This document shows, piece after piece, positions 54,722 to 64,000 of a DNA stretch of 64,000 nt. The notes under the pieces were generated by a model. The model was not told where the DNA came from. It was given only the letters and a program-made list of their open reading frames with translations, and did not search any database. Each line of letters begins with the position of its first letter. Position 1 is the first letter of the stretch. This DNA comes from Sinorhizobium fredii NGR234 (GTDB taxonomy: Bacteria; Pseudomonadota; Alphaproteobacteria; Rhizobiales; Rhizobiaceae), in the NCBI RefSeq assembly GCF_000018545.1, contig NC_012586.1:496001-560000 (forward strand), given 5' to 3'. A program made the translations under genes and the position numbers.

Positions 54722-55805
54722 ATGAAGATGATCGACCTGATATACCGGACGATGTTCGCGGAGCTCGTTCAGCGTAGCCTTGATGCGTCGTTTGAGACAG
54801 ATTTCTCCACGTCGGGCAATTTTGTCCGGGTTCCTGTGAAGGGAAGATATTACTGGTATTTCGAGGAGACCCAGCCAAAGAAAACACGCAAATATGTCGG
54901 TCCGGCAGATGATCCGGAGATTGCAAGACGTGTGGAGAGTTTCCAAAGCATCAAGGATGATCTGCGCGGTCGTCGAAAACTGGTGTCGACCTCTGACCCG
55001 GGAGGCAGGGCTGGCTGGGCCCGAGCGGTTCACGGGAGACGTGGTCGCAGCCATGGGCGCAGCCGGCATCTTTCGCCTACGCGGTGTTCTAGTCGGCACA
55101 GTCGCATTTCAGACCTATGCCGGACACCTGGGTGTCCGGCTGCCCGGAGCCTTGTTGCAGACCGGAGACGCCGATTTCGCTCAGCATTATTCGGTGTCCT
55201 CGACCGTCGAGGACAGCCTGCCGCCCGTCATCGACATTCTTAAGAGCGTTGATGCTACTTTCAGGGCGGTTCCACTTCGATCAGACCCGCACAGGATCAC
55301 GCAGTTCGAGAATGCCGCCCGATACCGGGTCGAATTCCTCACACCCAATCGGGGTTCCGATGACTATGCCGATGCCAGCCCGATGCCCGCTCTTGGCGGG
55401 GCGTCGGCACAGCCATTGCGTTTTCTCGATTTTCTGATCCATGAGCCCGTACGGACTGTCATGCTGCATCGCTCGGGTGTTCCCGTGATGGTGCCATCGC
55501 CGGAGCGCTATGCAGTGCACAAACTGATAGTCGCCTTTCGCAGACAGTCGGATGCAAACGGCATCGCGAAACGGGAGAAGGACGTGTACCAGGCCAGCCT
55601 CCTGATCGAGGCACTGAAAGCCACCCGCCGACAAGAAGAACTCGCGGCGGTCTTTGCCGAAGCTTGGGGCAGAGGTCAGAGCTGGCGGGCCGCGATCAAG
55701 AAGGGCCTTAGCCTGCTTCCGGAAAAAAGAAAGGCGGCGGCCGAGCTAAGTCTTGGAGACTATAGCGCGGCGATCAGGATGAGACGGCGGCGACAATCTG
55801 GATGA
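54722..55805 (+). pseudogene. GSU2403-type nucleotidyltransferase, frameshifted, 3' end in IS21
   Basis: Two frames give about 360 residues. Frame 1: IDLIYRTMFAELVQRSLDASFETDF, VPVKGRYYWYFEETQPKKTRKYVGP to RRKLVST; frame 2: LTREAGLAGPERFTGDVVAAMGAAGIFRLRGVLVGTVAFQTYAGHLGV, then DADFAQHYSVSS and FLDFLIHEPVRTVMLHRSGVPVMVPSPERYAVHKLIV, the nucleotidyltransferase fold of the GSU2403/AbiEii-like group. The shift is near 54992 (one extra T). The last residues RRRQSG and the stop come from the terminal repeat of the adjoining IS21 element. Possible toxin-like or abortive-infection role; inference. Confidence 0.75.
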
Positions 55806-55810
55806 GACTC

Positions 55811-58269
<2,459 letters not shown>

Positions 58270-58398
58270 TCATGAGACGCCTAAAAATTGCGCCGCGGCG
58301 GGGGTGTAACTCCGGTCGGGCTACGCCCTCCCTTCGTCACACCCCCACCGCCGAGTCTCATCCTGATTGACGCTGAGTCTCACCTTGTTTGTCGCCGC

Positions 58399-58761
58399 GC
58401 ATGGAGACGCTCTATCATCAATCGGAGCGGAACTCGAAGGCTTCACCGAAGCCGTCAAATAGCAGATAAGCTCGTTGGCGGGTTTTCGGCCCGTTCCCCC
58501 CTTGCATGAATGGCATTGCTGCGATTGTAGATGCCATGGTCTGCAGTTCGAATTGTGTCAAGGCGAGAGATAGGAGTCGACATCCCGGTCCGGTCGGCAT
58601 GTTGGTCTGCATCGGTCGTAAGCCGCCGAGGTATCTCGGCGCGGTTCGCGCCAGAAGCGGAAGTTGCCCCAGTCGCAAGCCTCCCGCGGTCTTGAAGGCT
58701 GTAGCTTTAACTGAGGTTTCCGCGAAGCCAAAGTGTCAATCTGGAAGCTCGACTTTGGCCC
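58399..58761. other. Gap with an unrecognised open frame
   Basis: Beyond the IS21 end, a minus-strand frame of 86 codons (58418-58678, ending YLLFDGFGEAFEFRSD) has no ribosome site and no recognised family; it could be the tail of a gene cut by the IS. Nothing else is supported. Confidence 0.35.
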
Positions 58762-59364
58762 TTAGTGGGCTCGCAAAGGGTCCAAATGCAGACCTGCCGC
58801 CAAGGAGCGAAAAGCCTCGACCGCCTTCGGCAGCACGCTCTGCGGGTTTTCGCTCGCGGCGATCCAGAGAGCAGCATTGAGAGCCGCGCCACTAAGCAAT
58901 CGGGCCGCCGCTTCTGCGTCAAGCGGCTTGAGGATGCCTTGTGCGATTAGGCGCTCCACTGTTCTCTTGGTCACCTGTAGACAACTGTTCTGGCTAGGCC
59001 ACTGCGAGGGATCACCTAACACCGCAGGTCCGTCGAGCAGAACGATGCGTTGGACTTCCGGATTTAGCGCCATCTCGATATAGGCCGCACCCTCGGCGAG
59101 CAGACGCTGCCAATCGTTATCCGCCCGAGCCCCAATCTCTTTAGCGCGCGCCGCCATTTCCATGTCAATCTGATCGACAACCGCTGCCAGGAGGCCGCGC
59201 TTGTCTCCAAAGTTGTGGTAAAGCGCGCCCCGTGTCAGACCGACGTCAGCCGTCAGCTCGTCCATAGACGCTGCCGCGTACCCCTTTTCCGCAAAAGCCT
59301 TTCGCGCAGCCGCTATCAACTTGACGCGGTTTTCCTGCATCGTTTCGCTGCGTGTTTTTGCCAT
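58762..59364 (-). CDS. TetR/AcrR family transcriptional regulator
   Basis: ATG 59364 (MAKTRSETMQENRVKLIAAA) is where similarity begins; 200 residues. HTH: KLIAAARKAFAEKGYAAASMDELTADVGLTRGALYHNFGDK. The C-terminal ligand domain (LLAAVVDQIDMEMAARAKEIG ...) is of the TetR_C type found with AcrR-like repressors. Divergent from ridA; the gap holds three TACG-N3-CGTA palindromes that it most likely binds. Confidence 0.93.
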   Translation of the reverse strand: MAKTRSETMQENRVKLIAAARKAFAEKGYAAASMDELTADVGLTRGALYHNFGDKRGLLAAVVDQIDMEMAARAKEIGARADNDWQRLLAEGAAYIEMALNPEVQRIVLLDGPAVLGDPSQWPSQNSCLQVTKRTVERLIAQGILKPLDAEAAARLLSGAALNAALWIAASENPQSVLPKAVEAFRSLAAGLHLDPLRAH

Positions 59365-59383
59365 CCGATCTCTCAATTTCACA

Positions 59384-59446
59384 TACGAAGCGTATATGCG
59401 CTTGACGTACGGCACGTATGCCGGATATTCGACATACGTATCGTAT
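59384..59446. promoter_or_regulatory. Three TetR operator-like palindromes
   Basis: TACG-N3-CGTA occurs at 59384-59394, 59408-59418 and 59435-59445, each extended to ATACG/GTACG ... CGTAT. Start-to-start distances are 24 and 27 bp. All lie between the TetR start (59364) and ridA (59521), so the regulator can control both genes. Also CTTGAC at 59401 could be a -35 box for ridA. Confidence 0.8.
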
Positions 59447-59520
59447 ATCAAATGGAGCGGCAGCTTGTGAAGCGTTGCTCCGCACTCATCGGTCGTTGCC
59501 AACAAAAAAGAGAGATCAGA

Positions 59521-59919
59521 ATGCCCAAACGCGAAGCAATTTTTCCTGCTAACCGACACACTCTTTACGAGGAGCACGGCTATTCCGCCGCTATCCGATC
59601 CGGTGATCTGCTGTTTGTGTCCGGACAGGTCGGCAGCCGTTCCGATGGAACACCCGAACCCCATTTCGAACGCCAAGTACGGCTGGCCTTTGAAAACCTG
59701 ACGGGCACGCTGAGCGCAGCGGGGTGCACGATGGATGATATCGTGGACGTAACCACCTTCCACACTGACCCTGAAAACCAGTTCGGAACTATCATGGCTG
59801 TCAAGCAACAGATTTTCAGCAAGCCACCCTACCCGAATTGGACTGCCCTCGGCGTAAACTGGCTCGCCGGCTTCGATTTTGAGATAAAGGTCATTGCCCG
59901 TGTTCCGGCAAGTACCTGA
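59521..59919 (+). CDS. RidA family protein
   Basis: 132 residues (MPKREAIFPANRHTLYEEHG). YjgF/YER057c/UK114 family: HGYSAAIRSGDLLFVSGQVGS, FERQVRLAFENLTGTLSAAGCTMDDIVDVTTFHTD and a Glu near FEIKVIARVPAST. The Arg that binds keto acids in true RidA is not clearly at its usual place (NWTALGVNWLAG instead of RxxV), so imine/enamine deaminase activity is uncertain; this is more like the RutC/Rid2-7 side groups. Repression by the divergent TetR is likely. Confidence 0.88.
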   Translation: MPKREAIFPANRHTLYEEHGYSAAIRSGDLLFVSGQVGSRSDGTPEPHFERQVRLAFENLTGTLSAAGCTMDDIVDVTTFHTDPENQFGTIMAVKQQIFSKPPYPNWTALGVNWLAGFDFEIKVIARVPAST

Positions 59920-60118
59920 CATCGTCACACCCCGGCTGCGCGGGAATCGCCTATTCTGTCGCACGCGCGCTCCAGAAGAAGGCTCATGCATTGGAGTTCG
60001 CGAAAGCTCGACGACCGCTTCGGCCGAACAGAGCCATTCATGTGCCGGATGTCGACGTCCGGATCGGGTCGACTATTGACCTTCAGCGGGGCCGAAGACG
60101 GGGAAGCTGCGCGCCGTC

Positions 60119-60405
60119 CAACTCTTGCTCGGCCACAAGAAGCTGGAGAGCACCGTACAATACTTCGGAAGGTTGACGACGCGCTCGCCATCTGTGAACA
60201 AGTTTGAATTGTAATAGTTTCGCGGCGCTCTTAGATGTGCCCCGCCTTGGTCCGTCTCATCGAGTGTGTGCCGTAGCGTTTGGTGGTCAAGCCCGATGCT
60301 GGACACCCACCTTTCGACGACCCTGCTATATTGCCGCGTCGACAGATGCGGCGAGGCGTGCACGCGGCGGGGTCACAGGCAGTACCGTTCACCGAGCCTG
60401 CCCCC
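60119..60405 (-). pseudogene. Tyrosine recombinase remnant, copy 2
   Basis: Minus-strand fragments PHLSTRQYSRVVERWVSSIGLD, then in shifted frames parts of the HS-RRTKA motif and GHKKLESTVQYF, match the remnant at 20.4-20.9 kb closely. It is shorter and more degraded (only the C-terminal catalytic half). Indicates two independent integrations or an ancient duplication of one element type. Confidence 0.7.
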
Positions 60406-60435
60406 GCCAATCCATGCACCACAGCGTCCCGCAAG

Positions 60436-60738
60436 GACGTTGTGGCAAGTGGTGCGGTTGATATTGTCGGTCTTGCGCGCGCTCGTCCTCGAGCCTTCAC
60501 TTCCCGACCTCTGGAAAGCAGAACGAAGCCTGAACCGTTCTTTCCCAGGTTCTCCGACGTCCCGGAGGGCGGGATCACCGCGTGGTACACGATGCGGCTC
60601 ACCGAGATCGGCGCTGATAAAGAAACACCGGTTTTCGGCGATCTCGGCCAGGCAATCCGAGACTATGAAGCGCGCAACCGATCTCGAACAAGAATTTGGT
60701 TGCGTCACTTTGCCGATGATGTCGTGAGGCAAACCTAA
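60436..60738 (+). pseudogene. 3' fragment of an Old Yellow Enzyme-type NADH:flavin oxidoreductase
   Basis: DVVASGAVDIVGLAR, then in the next frame LVLEPSLPDLWKAER, then back to PFFPRFSDVPEGGITAWYTMRLTEIG, match the C-terminal part of the FMN-dependent OYE/2,4-dienoyl-CoA reductase barrel, with GLAR being the phosphate-binding end of the barrel. The N-terminal three quarters are absent and two frame changes occur. A dead fragment. Confidence 0.65.
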
Positions 60739-60864
60739 AGGGTCATCCGCAGCTATGTCATCTTGTCCGCATTCCCGACTTAGCTATAGGCGTCATGACC
60801 AGCCGTGGAGGTCATGTCGAACACAGTCATCGGCTTTCGAACGTTTGTCAGCCAACGCCAAAGT

Positions 60865-61060
60865 CTACTGGCGCAGCGCAATTTCAGCCGCAAGACCGCC
60901 GCCATCGCGGTTGCGCAAGGTGAGTGTGGCGCCGATCGCGGTTGCCAACTGAAGGGCAATGGCAAGGCCGAGACCCGTCCCCCCGGTGTCGCGGTTGCGG
61001 GATTGCTCCAGCCGGAAGAAGGGTTGCAGCACCACTTGCAACGGGCCGTCGAGGAAGACT
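60865..61060 (-). pseudogene. 3' fragment of a sensor histidine kinase
   Basis: On the minus strand, the frame ending with TAG at 60865 reads QVVLQPFFRLEQSRNRDTGG, then TGLGLAIALQLATAIGATL and TLRNRDGGGLAAEIAL: the F and G2 boxes of a HATPase_c domain (FFRLE..., GGTGLGLAI). The N and G1 boxes and everything upstream are missing; the fragment abuts the epoxide hydrolase stop. Confidence 0.7.
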
Positions 61061-62378
61061 AGAGTTGACGCAGTGGCCGGAAAGCGGCGCGCAACTCGGC
61101 GCTGAACAAGCCCGGCTCTTCCCAGGCGGCGAAATGGCCGCCCTTGTCCACGCGATTGTAGTAAATCAGGTTGCGGTAGGCGCGTCCCGCCCAGCTCTTC
61201 GGCGGCCTGTAAACTTCGCCGGGGAAAATTGTAACTGCCGCCGGGATCGCGATAGGCGCCAACTTGCTGTTGCCCGCGCTGTTCTCCCAGTAAATCCGGC
61301 CGCTCGAGGTCCCGGTGTTCGTCAGCCAGTAAAGTGTGATGTTGTCGAGGATCTCGTCACGGCTCAACGCGCGTTCCGGTTCGCCACGGGTGAATACCCA
61401 ATCTGCGAGCTTGTCATAAAACCACGCCGCCAGTCCAACCGGCGAGTCGGCAAGGCCGTAACCGACGGTTTGCGGACGCGTCCCCATGATTGCCGCGTAC
61501 CCGAAGCCTTTACCGAGGAATTCCCTGGCCTCATCAAACACAGCCCGTTCGTCGGCGTTCAAATACGCCGGCGCAGGATCACCGCTTCTCAACGCCCTGG
61601 CAACTTCCGGTGGAATGGTCGTCGAGCGCTCGATCCTGTTGACGTGGATTCCGAGCAAACCCGGAGGAGCCTGACGGCCCATCGCGTCAGAAATGATGGC
61701 ACCCCAATCGCCGCCCTGTGACACGTATTTCTGGTACCCAAGGCGCTTCATAAGGAGGTCCCAGGCGCGGGCGATGCGGTCCGCATTCCAGCCAGTACCC
61801 TTCGGCTTCTCGGAAAAGCCGAAGCCGGGAATGGACGGTAGCACGAGATGGAATGTGTCCTCCGCGGTCCCACCATGCGCCGTCGGATCCGTTAGAGGAC
61901 CGATGACTTTCAACAGCTCCAAGACCGAACCCGGCCAGCCGTGGGTCATGATGAGCGGCAATGCGTTTTCGTGACGCGAGCGAACATGGATAAAGTGGAT
62001 GTCGAGGCCGTCGATATTCGTTTGAAACTGAGGCAAGGCATTGAGTTTCGCTTCGGCCTTACGCCAGTCATAGTGCGTTTCCCAGTAGCGGACAATTGAC
62101 TGAAGCTTCGCAAGCTGCACCCCCTGGGTGCGGTCGTCGACCGTCTCCGGGTCGGGCCAGCGCGTGGCGGCAAGGCGCTGTCGGAGGTTGACGAGCTCTG
62201 CCGCCGGCACATCCACACGGAAGGGGCGTATGTCACCGGCTTCCAAAGGTGTCGCGGCCTCCACTTGGGCGAGGGCCGTCGCAGGGCGAAGCACCGCAAA
62301 GGCGGCCACCGCGGCTCCATTCAGGAGCAGAGCCCGGCGAGACGGCGCGGAAGCGCCGGTTGTTTCCTGTGCGATCAT
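61059..62378 (-). CDS. Epoxide hydrolase, Tat-exported
   Basis: ATG 62378 (MIAQETTGASAPSRRALLLN), with GGAAGGAAG upstream; 439 residues. The twin-arginine signal SRRALLLNGAAVAAFAVL is followed by the EHN domain (IRPFRVDVPAAELVNLRQRLAATRWPD) and an alpha/beta hydrolase: oxyanion THGWPGSVLELL, nucleophile in VSQGGDWGAIISDAMG (Asp), and catalytic His in VDKGGHFAAWEEPG. It hydrolyses epoxides to diols; its substrate is unknown. A cupin gene precedes it on the same strand. Confidence 0.92.
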   Translation of the reverse strand: MIAQETTGASAPSRRALLLNGAAVAAFAVLRPATALAQVEAATPLEAGDIRPFRVDVPAAELVNLRQRLAATRWPDPETVDDRTQGVQLAKLQSIVRYWETHYDWRKAEAKLNALPQFQTNIDGLDIHFIHVRSRHENALPLIMTHGWPGSVLELLKVIGPLTDPTAHGGTAEDTFHLVLPSIPGFGFSEKPKGTGWNADRIARAWDLLMKRLGYQKYVSQGGDWGAIISDAMGRQAPPGLLGIHVNRIERSTTIPPEVARALRSGDPAPAYLNADERAVFDEAREFLGKGFGYAAIMGTRPQTVGYGLADSPVGLAAWFYDKLADWVFTRGEPERALSRDEILDNITLYWLTNTGTSSGRIYWENSAGNSKLAPIAIPAAVTIFPGEVYRPPKSWAGRAYRNLIYYNRVDKGGHFAAWEEPGLFSAELRAAFRPLRQL

Positions 62379-62424
62379 TTTCGCACTTCCTTCCACGTGG
62401 TTCTCAATGTCCTTGTTGAAGCGC

Positions 62425-62826
62425 TCACTTGACCGGGACGACGAGCGGGGTGCCCTTCTCGACGATGTATGTTGCAAGCTCGGACGCCCTGCCGTCGCCG
62501 ACATTCTTCGCCAAGTGTGCCACTCCAGCCGGGATGAACAAAGTTTCTCCGGCATGAAGTGTGACCGGCGCTCTGCCCTCGAGCTGATATTGCAACGAGC
62601 CTTCGAGCACATAGGCCACCTCTTCGCCCGGATGAGAGTGCTTGATGGAGACTGCGCCCGGTTCGAAGTCGACGCGCACCTGGACCGCCTCACGACCAGG
62701 CACGCCGAGGTCGCGCTGCACGAGATCGGTACGCTGAATTCCCGCTTGCTGCGCCTTGGCCCCGTGCAGCGCCAATCCGCTCCCAACGATCAGCAGCGCA
62801 GCCGCCATGATTCGAGGCGTTCTCAT
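62425..62826 (-). CDS. Secreted cupin-domain protein
   Basis: 133 residues with a signal peptide (AAALLIVGSGLALHGAKAQ). Cupin motif 1 VSIKHSHPGEEVAYVLEGSLQYQ (His, His, Glu) and motif 2 GETLFIPAGVAHLAKNVG (His). Periplasmic single-domain cupin; 46 bp upstream of the epoxide hydrolase, probably in one transcript. Function unknown. Confidence 0.9.
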   Translation of the reverse strand: MRTPRIMAAALLIVGSGLALHGAKAQQAGIQRTDLVQRDLGVPGREAVQVRVDFEPGAVSIKHSHPGEEVAYVLEGSLQYQLEGRAPVTLHAGETLFIPAGVAHLAKNVGDGRASELATYIVEKGTPLVVPVK

Positions 62827-63185
62827 ATGCTCGTCCTTTCAGCATTTGGGTCGAGGCTCGTTTTCGAAGCCAGTGCCGCCATTTGAGCGCCTATGTGTAT
62901 TGACGCTGTGTCCGCCGGGCCGGACTTTTGTAACGGCATGTATCGCGGAACAACGGAGCGAACGCGGCGCCCGATCGGCACGCATTGCTTTGAGGAAGAG
63001 GGCGCGCGACACATGAAGGCTCGCGGCCCCTGATGGCGGGAGGCGCAGGCTCCCACCCAGCGAGCGGGGCGCCCGGCGGGGTCAGCGAGGCGAGGTATCG
63101 CGGCAGCTATTTGGAGACAAAGCCCTATCCTTTGCGTCGGGACCAGTTTGCGAAGGGCCGCGGCAGCACCGGCATTGACAAAAAA

Positions 63186-63199
63186 TACCGATCGGTATA
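63186..63199. promoter_or_regulatory. TetR operator-like palindrome
   Basis: ATACCGATCGGTAT, a perfect 14-bp palindrome 11 bp before the TetR ATG. The ACCGATCGGT core is a common TetR operator form; autoregulation is likely. It also lies in the region divergent from the cupin/epoxide hydrolase unit (start 62826), though 360 bp away. Confidence 0.75.
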
Positions 63200-63209
63200 T
63201 TTCTGGATC

Positions 63210-63797
63210 ATGAAGAAATCTGAGCGAACCAGACAGTTCATCGTGGAAAAGACAGCCCCTATCTTCAACGTGAAGGGCTACGCCGGGACGTCGATCGCCG
63301 ACATGACGGAAGCCACGGGACTTACAAAAGGCAGCATCTATGGCAACTTCGCCAACAAGGACGAGGTCGCCTTGGCTGCCTTCGAGCATAACTGGCAACG
63401 GGTGAAAACGACGGTGCGCGCGGAAATGGACAAGCGCAGCACCAGCAAAGATAGACTGCTCGCCCTCGTGGGCGTGTATCAAGACCTCCAGTCCCACGAC
63501 TTTCCTCAGGGGGGCTGCCCCCTGCTGAACACGGCAGTGGAGGCGGATGGCACTCACCCTGATCTCCGGGAAAAAGCGAGGGACGCCTTCAACGGCTGGC
63601 TGAAGAACATCGTCACGGTCGTTGAGACGGGTGTTGCGGCCGGGGAGTTCCGGGCGAGCGTTGATGCGGAACAGACCGCCCTTACGCTGATCGCCCTGAT
63701 CGAGGGGGGGCTGATGATCTCCCAACTGACCGGCAATGTCGGTCACCGCACTGCCGTTATGCCTGCGGTGGAAAAAACGATCCTCGACCTCACGTGA
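63210..63797 (+). CDS. TetR family transcriptional regulator
   Basis: ATG 63210 (MKKSERTRQFIVEKTAPIFN); 195 residues. HTH: FNVKGYAGTSIADMTEATGLTKGSIYGNFANKDEVAL; C-terminal domain QGGCPLLNTAVEADGTHPDLREKARDAF is the TetR_C_33/YcdC-like group with the conserved GCP-LLN. The DUF2798 gene follows 35 bp downstream. Confidence 0.94.
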   Translation: MKKSERTRQFIVEKTAPIFNVKGYAGTSIADMTEATGLTKGSIYGNFANKDEVALAAFEHNWQRVKTTVRAEMDKRSTSKDRLLALVGVYQDLQSHDFPQGGCPLLNTAVEADGTHPDLREKARDAFNGWLKNIVTVVETGVAAGEFRASVDAEQTALTLIALIEGGLMISQLTGNVGHRTAVMPAVEKTILDLT

Positions 63798-63832
63798 CGG
63801 CGGCCGAGTTCCTTGCGCGATTGGAGAAACCA

Positions 63833-64000
63833 ATGAACATGCACCTGAAACGGAAAATTGCCTTTGCCCTGTTGATGGGCATCATGACGACCGGGATCAT
63901 CTCGTTCGTACTTCTCGCCCTCAATATGGGTTTTTCTGAAACGTTCGCCGGGGCATGGCTGCGGTCCTGGGCTATCGGATACGTGATCGTCATTCCCGCG
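63833..64000 (+). CDS. DUF2798 membrane protein, 3' end outside window
   Basis: ATG 63833 (MNMHLKRKIAFALLMGIMTT) after TTGGAGAAACCA; 56 codons visible. Helix 1 LLMGIMTTGIISFVLLAL, then NMGFSETFAGAWLRSWAIGYVIVIP, the DUF2798 pattern of two membrane helices. Usually about 80 residues and often paired with TetR genes. Function unknown. Confidence 0.85.
   Translation, partial: MNMHLKRKIAFALLMGIMTTGIISFVLLALNMGFSETFAGAWLRSWAIGYVIVIPA

Noticed and set aside
58506..58880. 124-codon plus-strand frame
   Set aside because: Runs into the antisense of the TetR gene; no motif or start signal.

Overview
The window looks like an accessory replicon or genomic-island stretch (plasmid-like) of an alphaproteobacterium of the Rhizobiales, most likely the Ensifer/Sinorhizobium/Rhizobium group. 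The evidence is moderately GC-rich codon use, a groESL operon behind a perfect CIRCE element next to a rhizobial-type ROSE-controlled small heat-shock gene, a bdhA-patatin pair, a bufferin operon, SPW and NDUFS4-like stand-alone proteins, and IS1380 and IS21 insertion sequences. No rRNA, CRISPR array or replication gene was seen, and no tRNA was recognised. The species assignment is inference.

Layout. 1-4.8 kb: an RND efflux pair (adaptor cut by the window edge, then permease) with a TetR regulator overlapping the permease stop. 4.9-6.5 kb: a divergent thioesterase/SDR pair. 7-20 kb: a run of envelope genes: DUF1254, DUF3604 (PHP-like metal site), a secreted protein, HupE/UreJ, a parvulin PPIase and a small coil protein on the minus strand; then on the plus strand a wHTH-TM-TPR regulator-like protein, a DUF2092 protein, a small exported protein, a frameshifted DUF900 lipoprotein hydrolase, an outer-membrane protein and a DUF2721 gene broken by an in-frame TGA. 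20.3-22.1 kb: a decayed tyrosine recombinase, a DUF1236 gene and the 5' stub of an htrA-like protease. 22.3-26.6 kb: heat-shock block (groEL, groES, CIRCE, ROSE-like leader, hsp20, a broken second hsp20, an NDUFS4-like gene, an SPW protein). 26.7-28.5 kb: small proteins, a Crp/Fnr regulator and a possible sRNA. 28.6-30.3 kb: an IS1380-type element. 30.4-32.8 kb: LysR, cupin and a frameshifted arylamine N-acetyltransferase.

33.2-42.1 kb is the most unusual part: nuclease-rich genes on one strand (PD-(D/E)XK REase-like protein, membrane DUF2726 protein, a methyltransferase-HNH fusion, a Schlafen/AlbA_2-HATPase protein, a very large tyrosine recombinase) followed by a plus-strand HNH gene. It resembles a defence or mobile island. 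Three of its genes carry frame lesions, mostly explainable as single-base slips in short homopolymers; the same type of lesion recurs elsewhere, so sequencing error must be separated from real decay.

42.3-48 kb: DUF302, MFS, cupin, LysR, then bdhA-patatin (polyhydroxybutyrate metabolism). Between patatin and the next operon lies a strong sRNA candidate with repeated C-rich anti-Shine-Dalgarno motifs and a terminator. 48.3-54.5 kb: one tightly packed operon, bufA-bufB-bufC-doxX-NDH-2-class III nucleotidyl cyclase-DUF3307, probably for copper stress with a respiratory and a second-messenger arm. 54.6-58.4 kb: a frameshifted GSU2403-type nucleotidyltransferase behind two matching palindromes, its 3' end running into an IS21 element. 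58.8-59.9 kb: TetR and RidA diverging over three TACG-N3-CGTA palindromes. 60.1-61.1 kb: remnants of a recombinase, an Old Yellow Enzyme-type oxidoreductase and a histidine kinase. 61.1-64 kb: Tat-exported epoxide hydrolase, secreted cupin, TetR with a palindromic operator and a DUF2798 gene cut by the window end.
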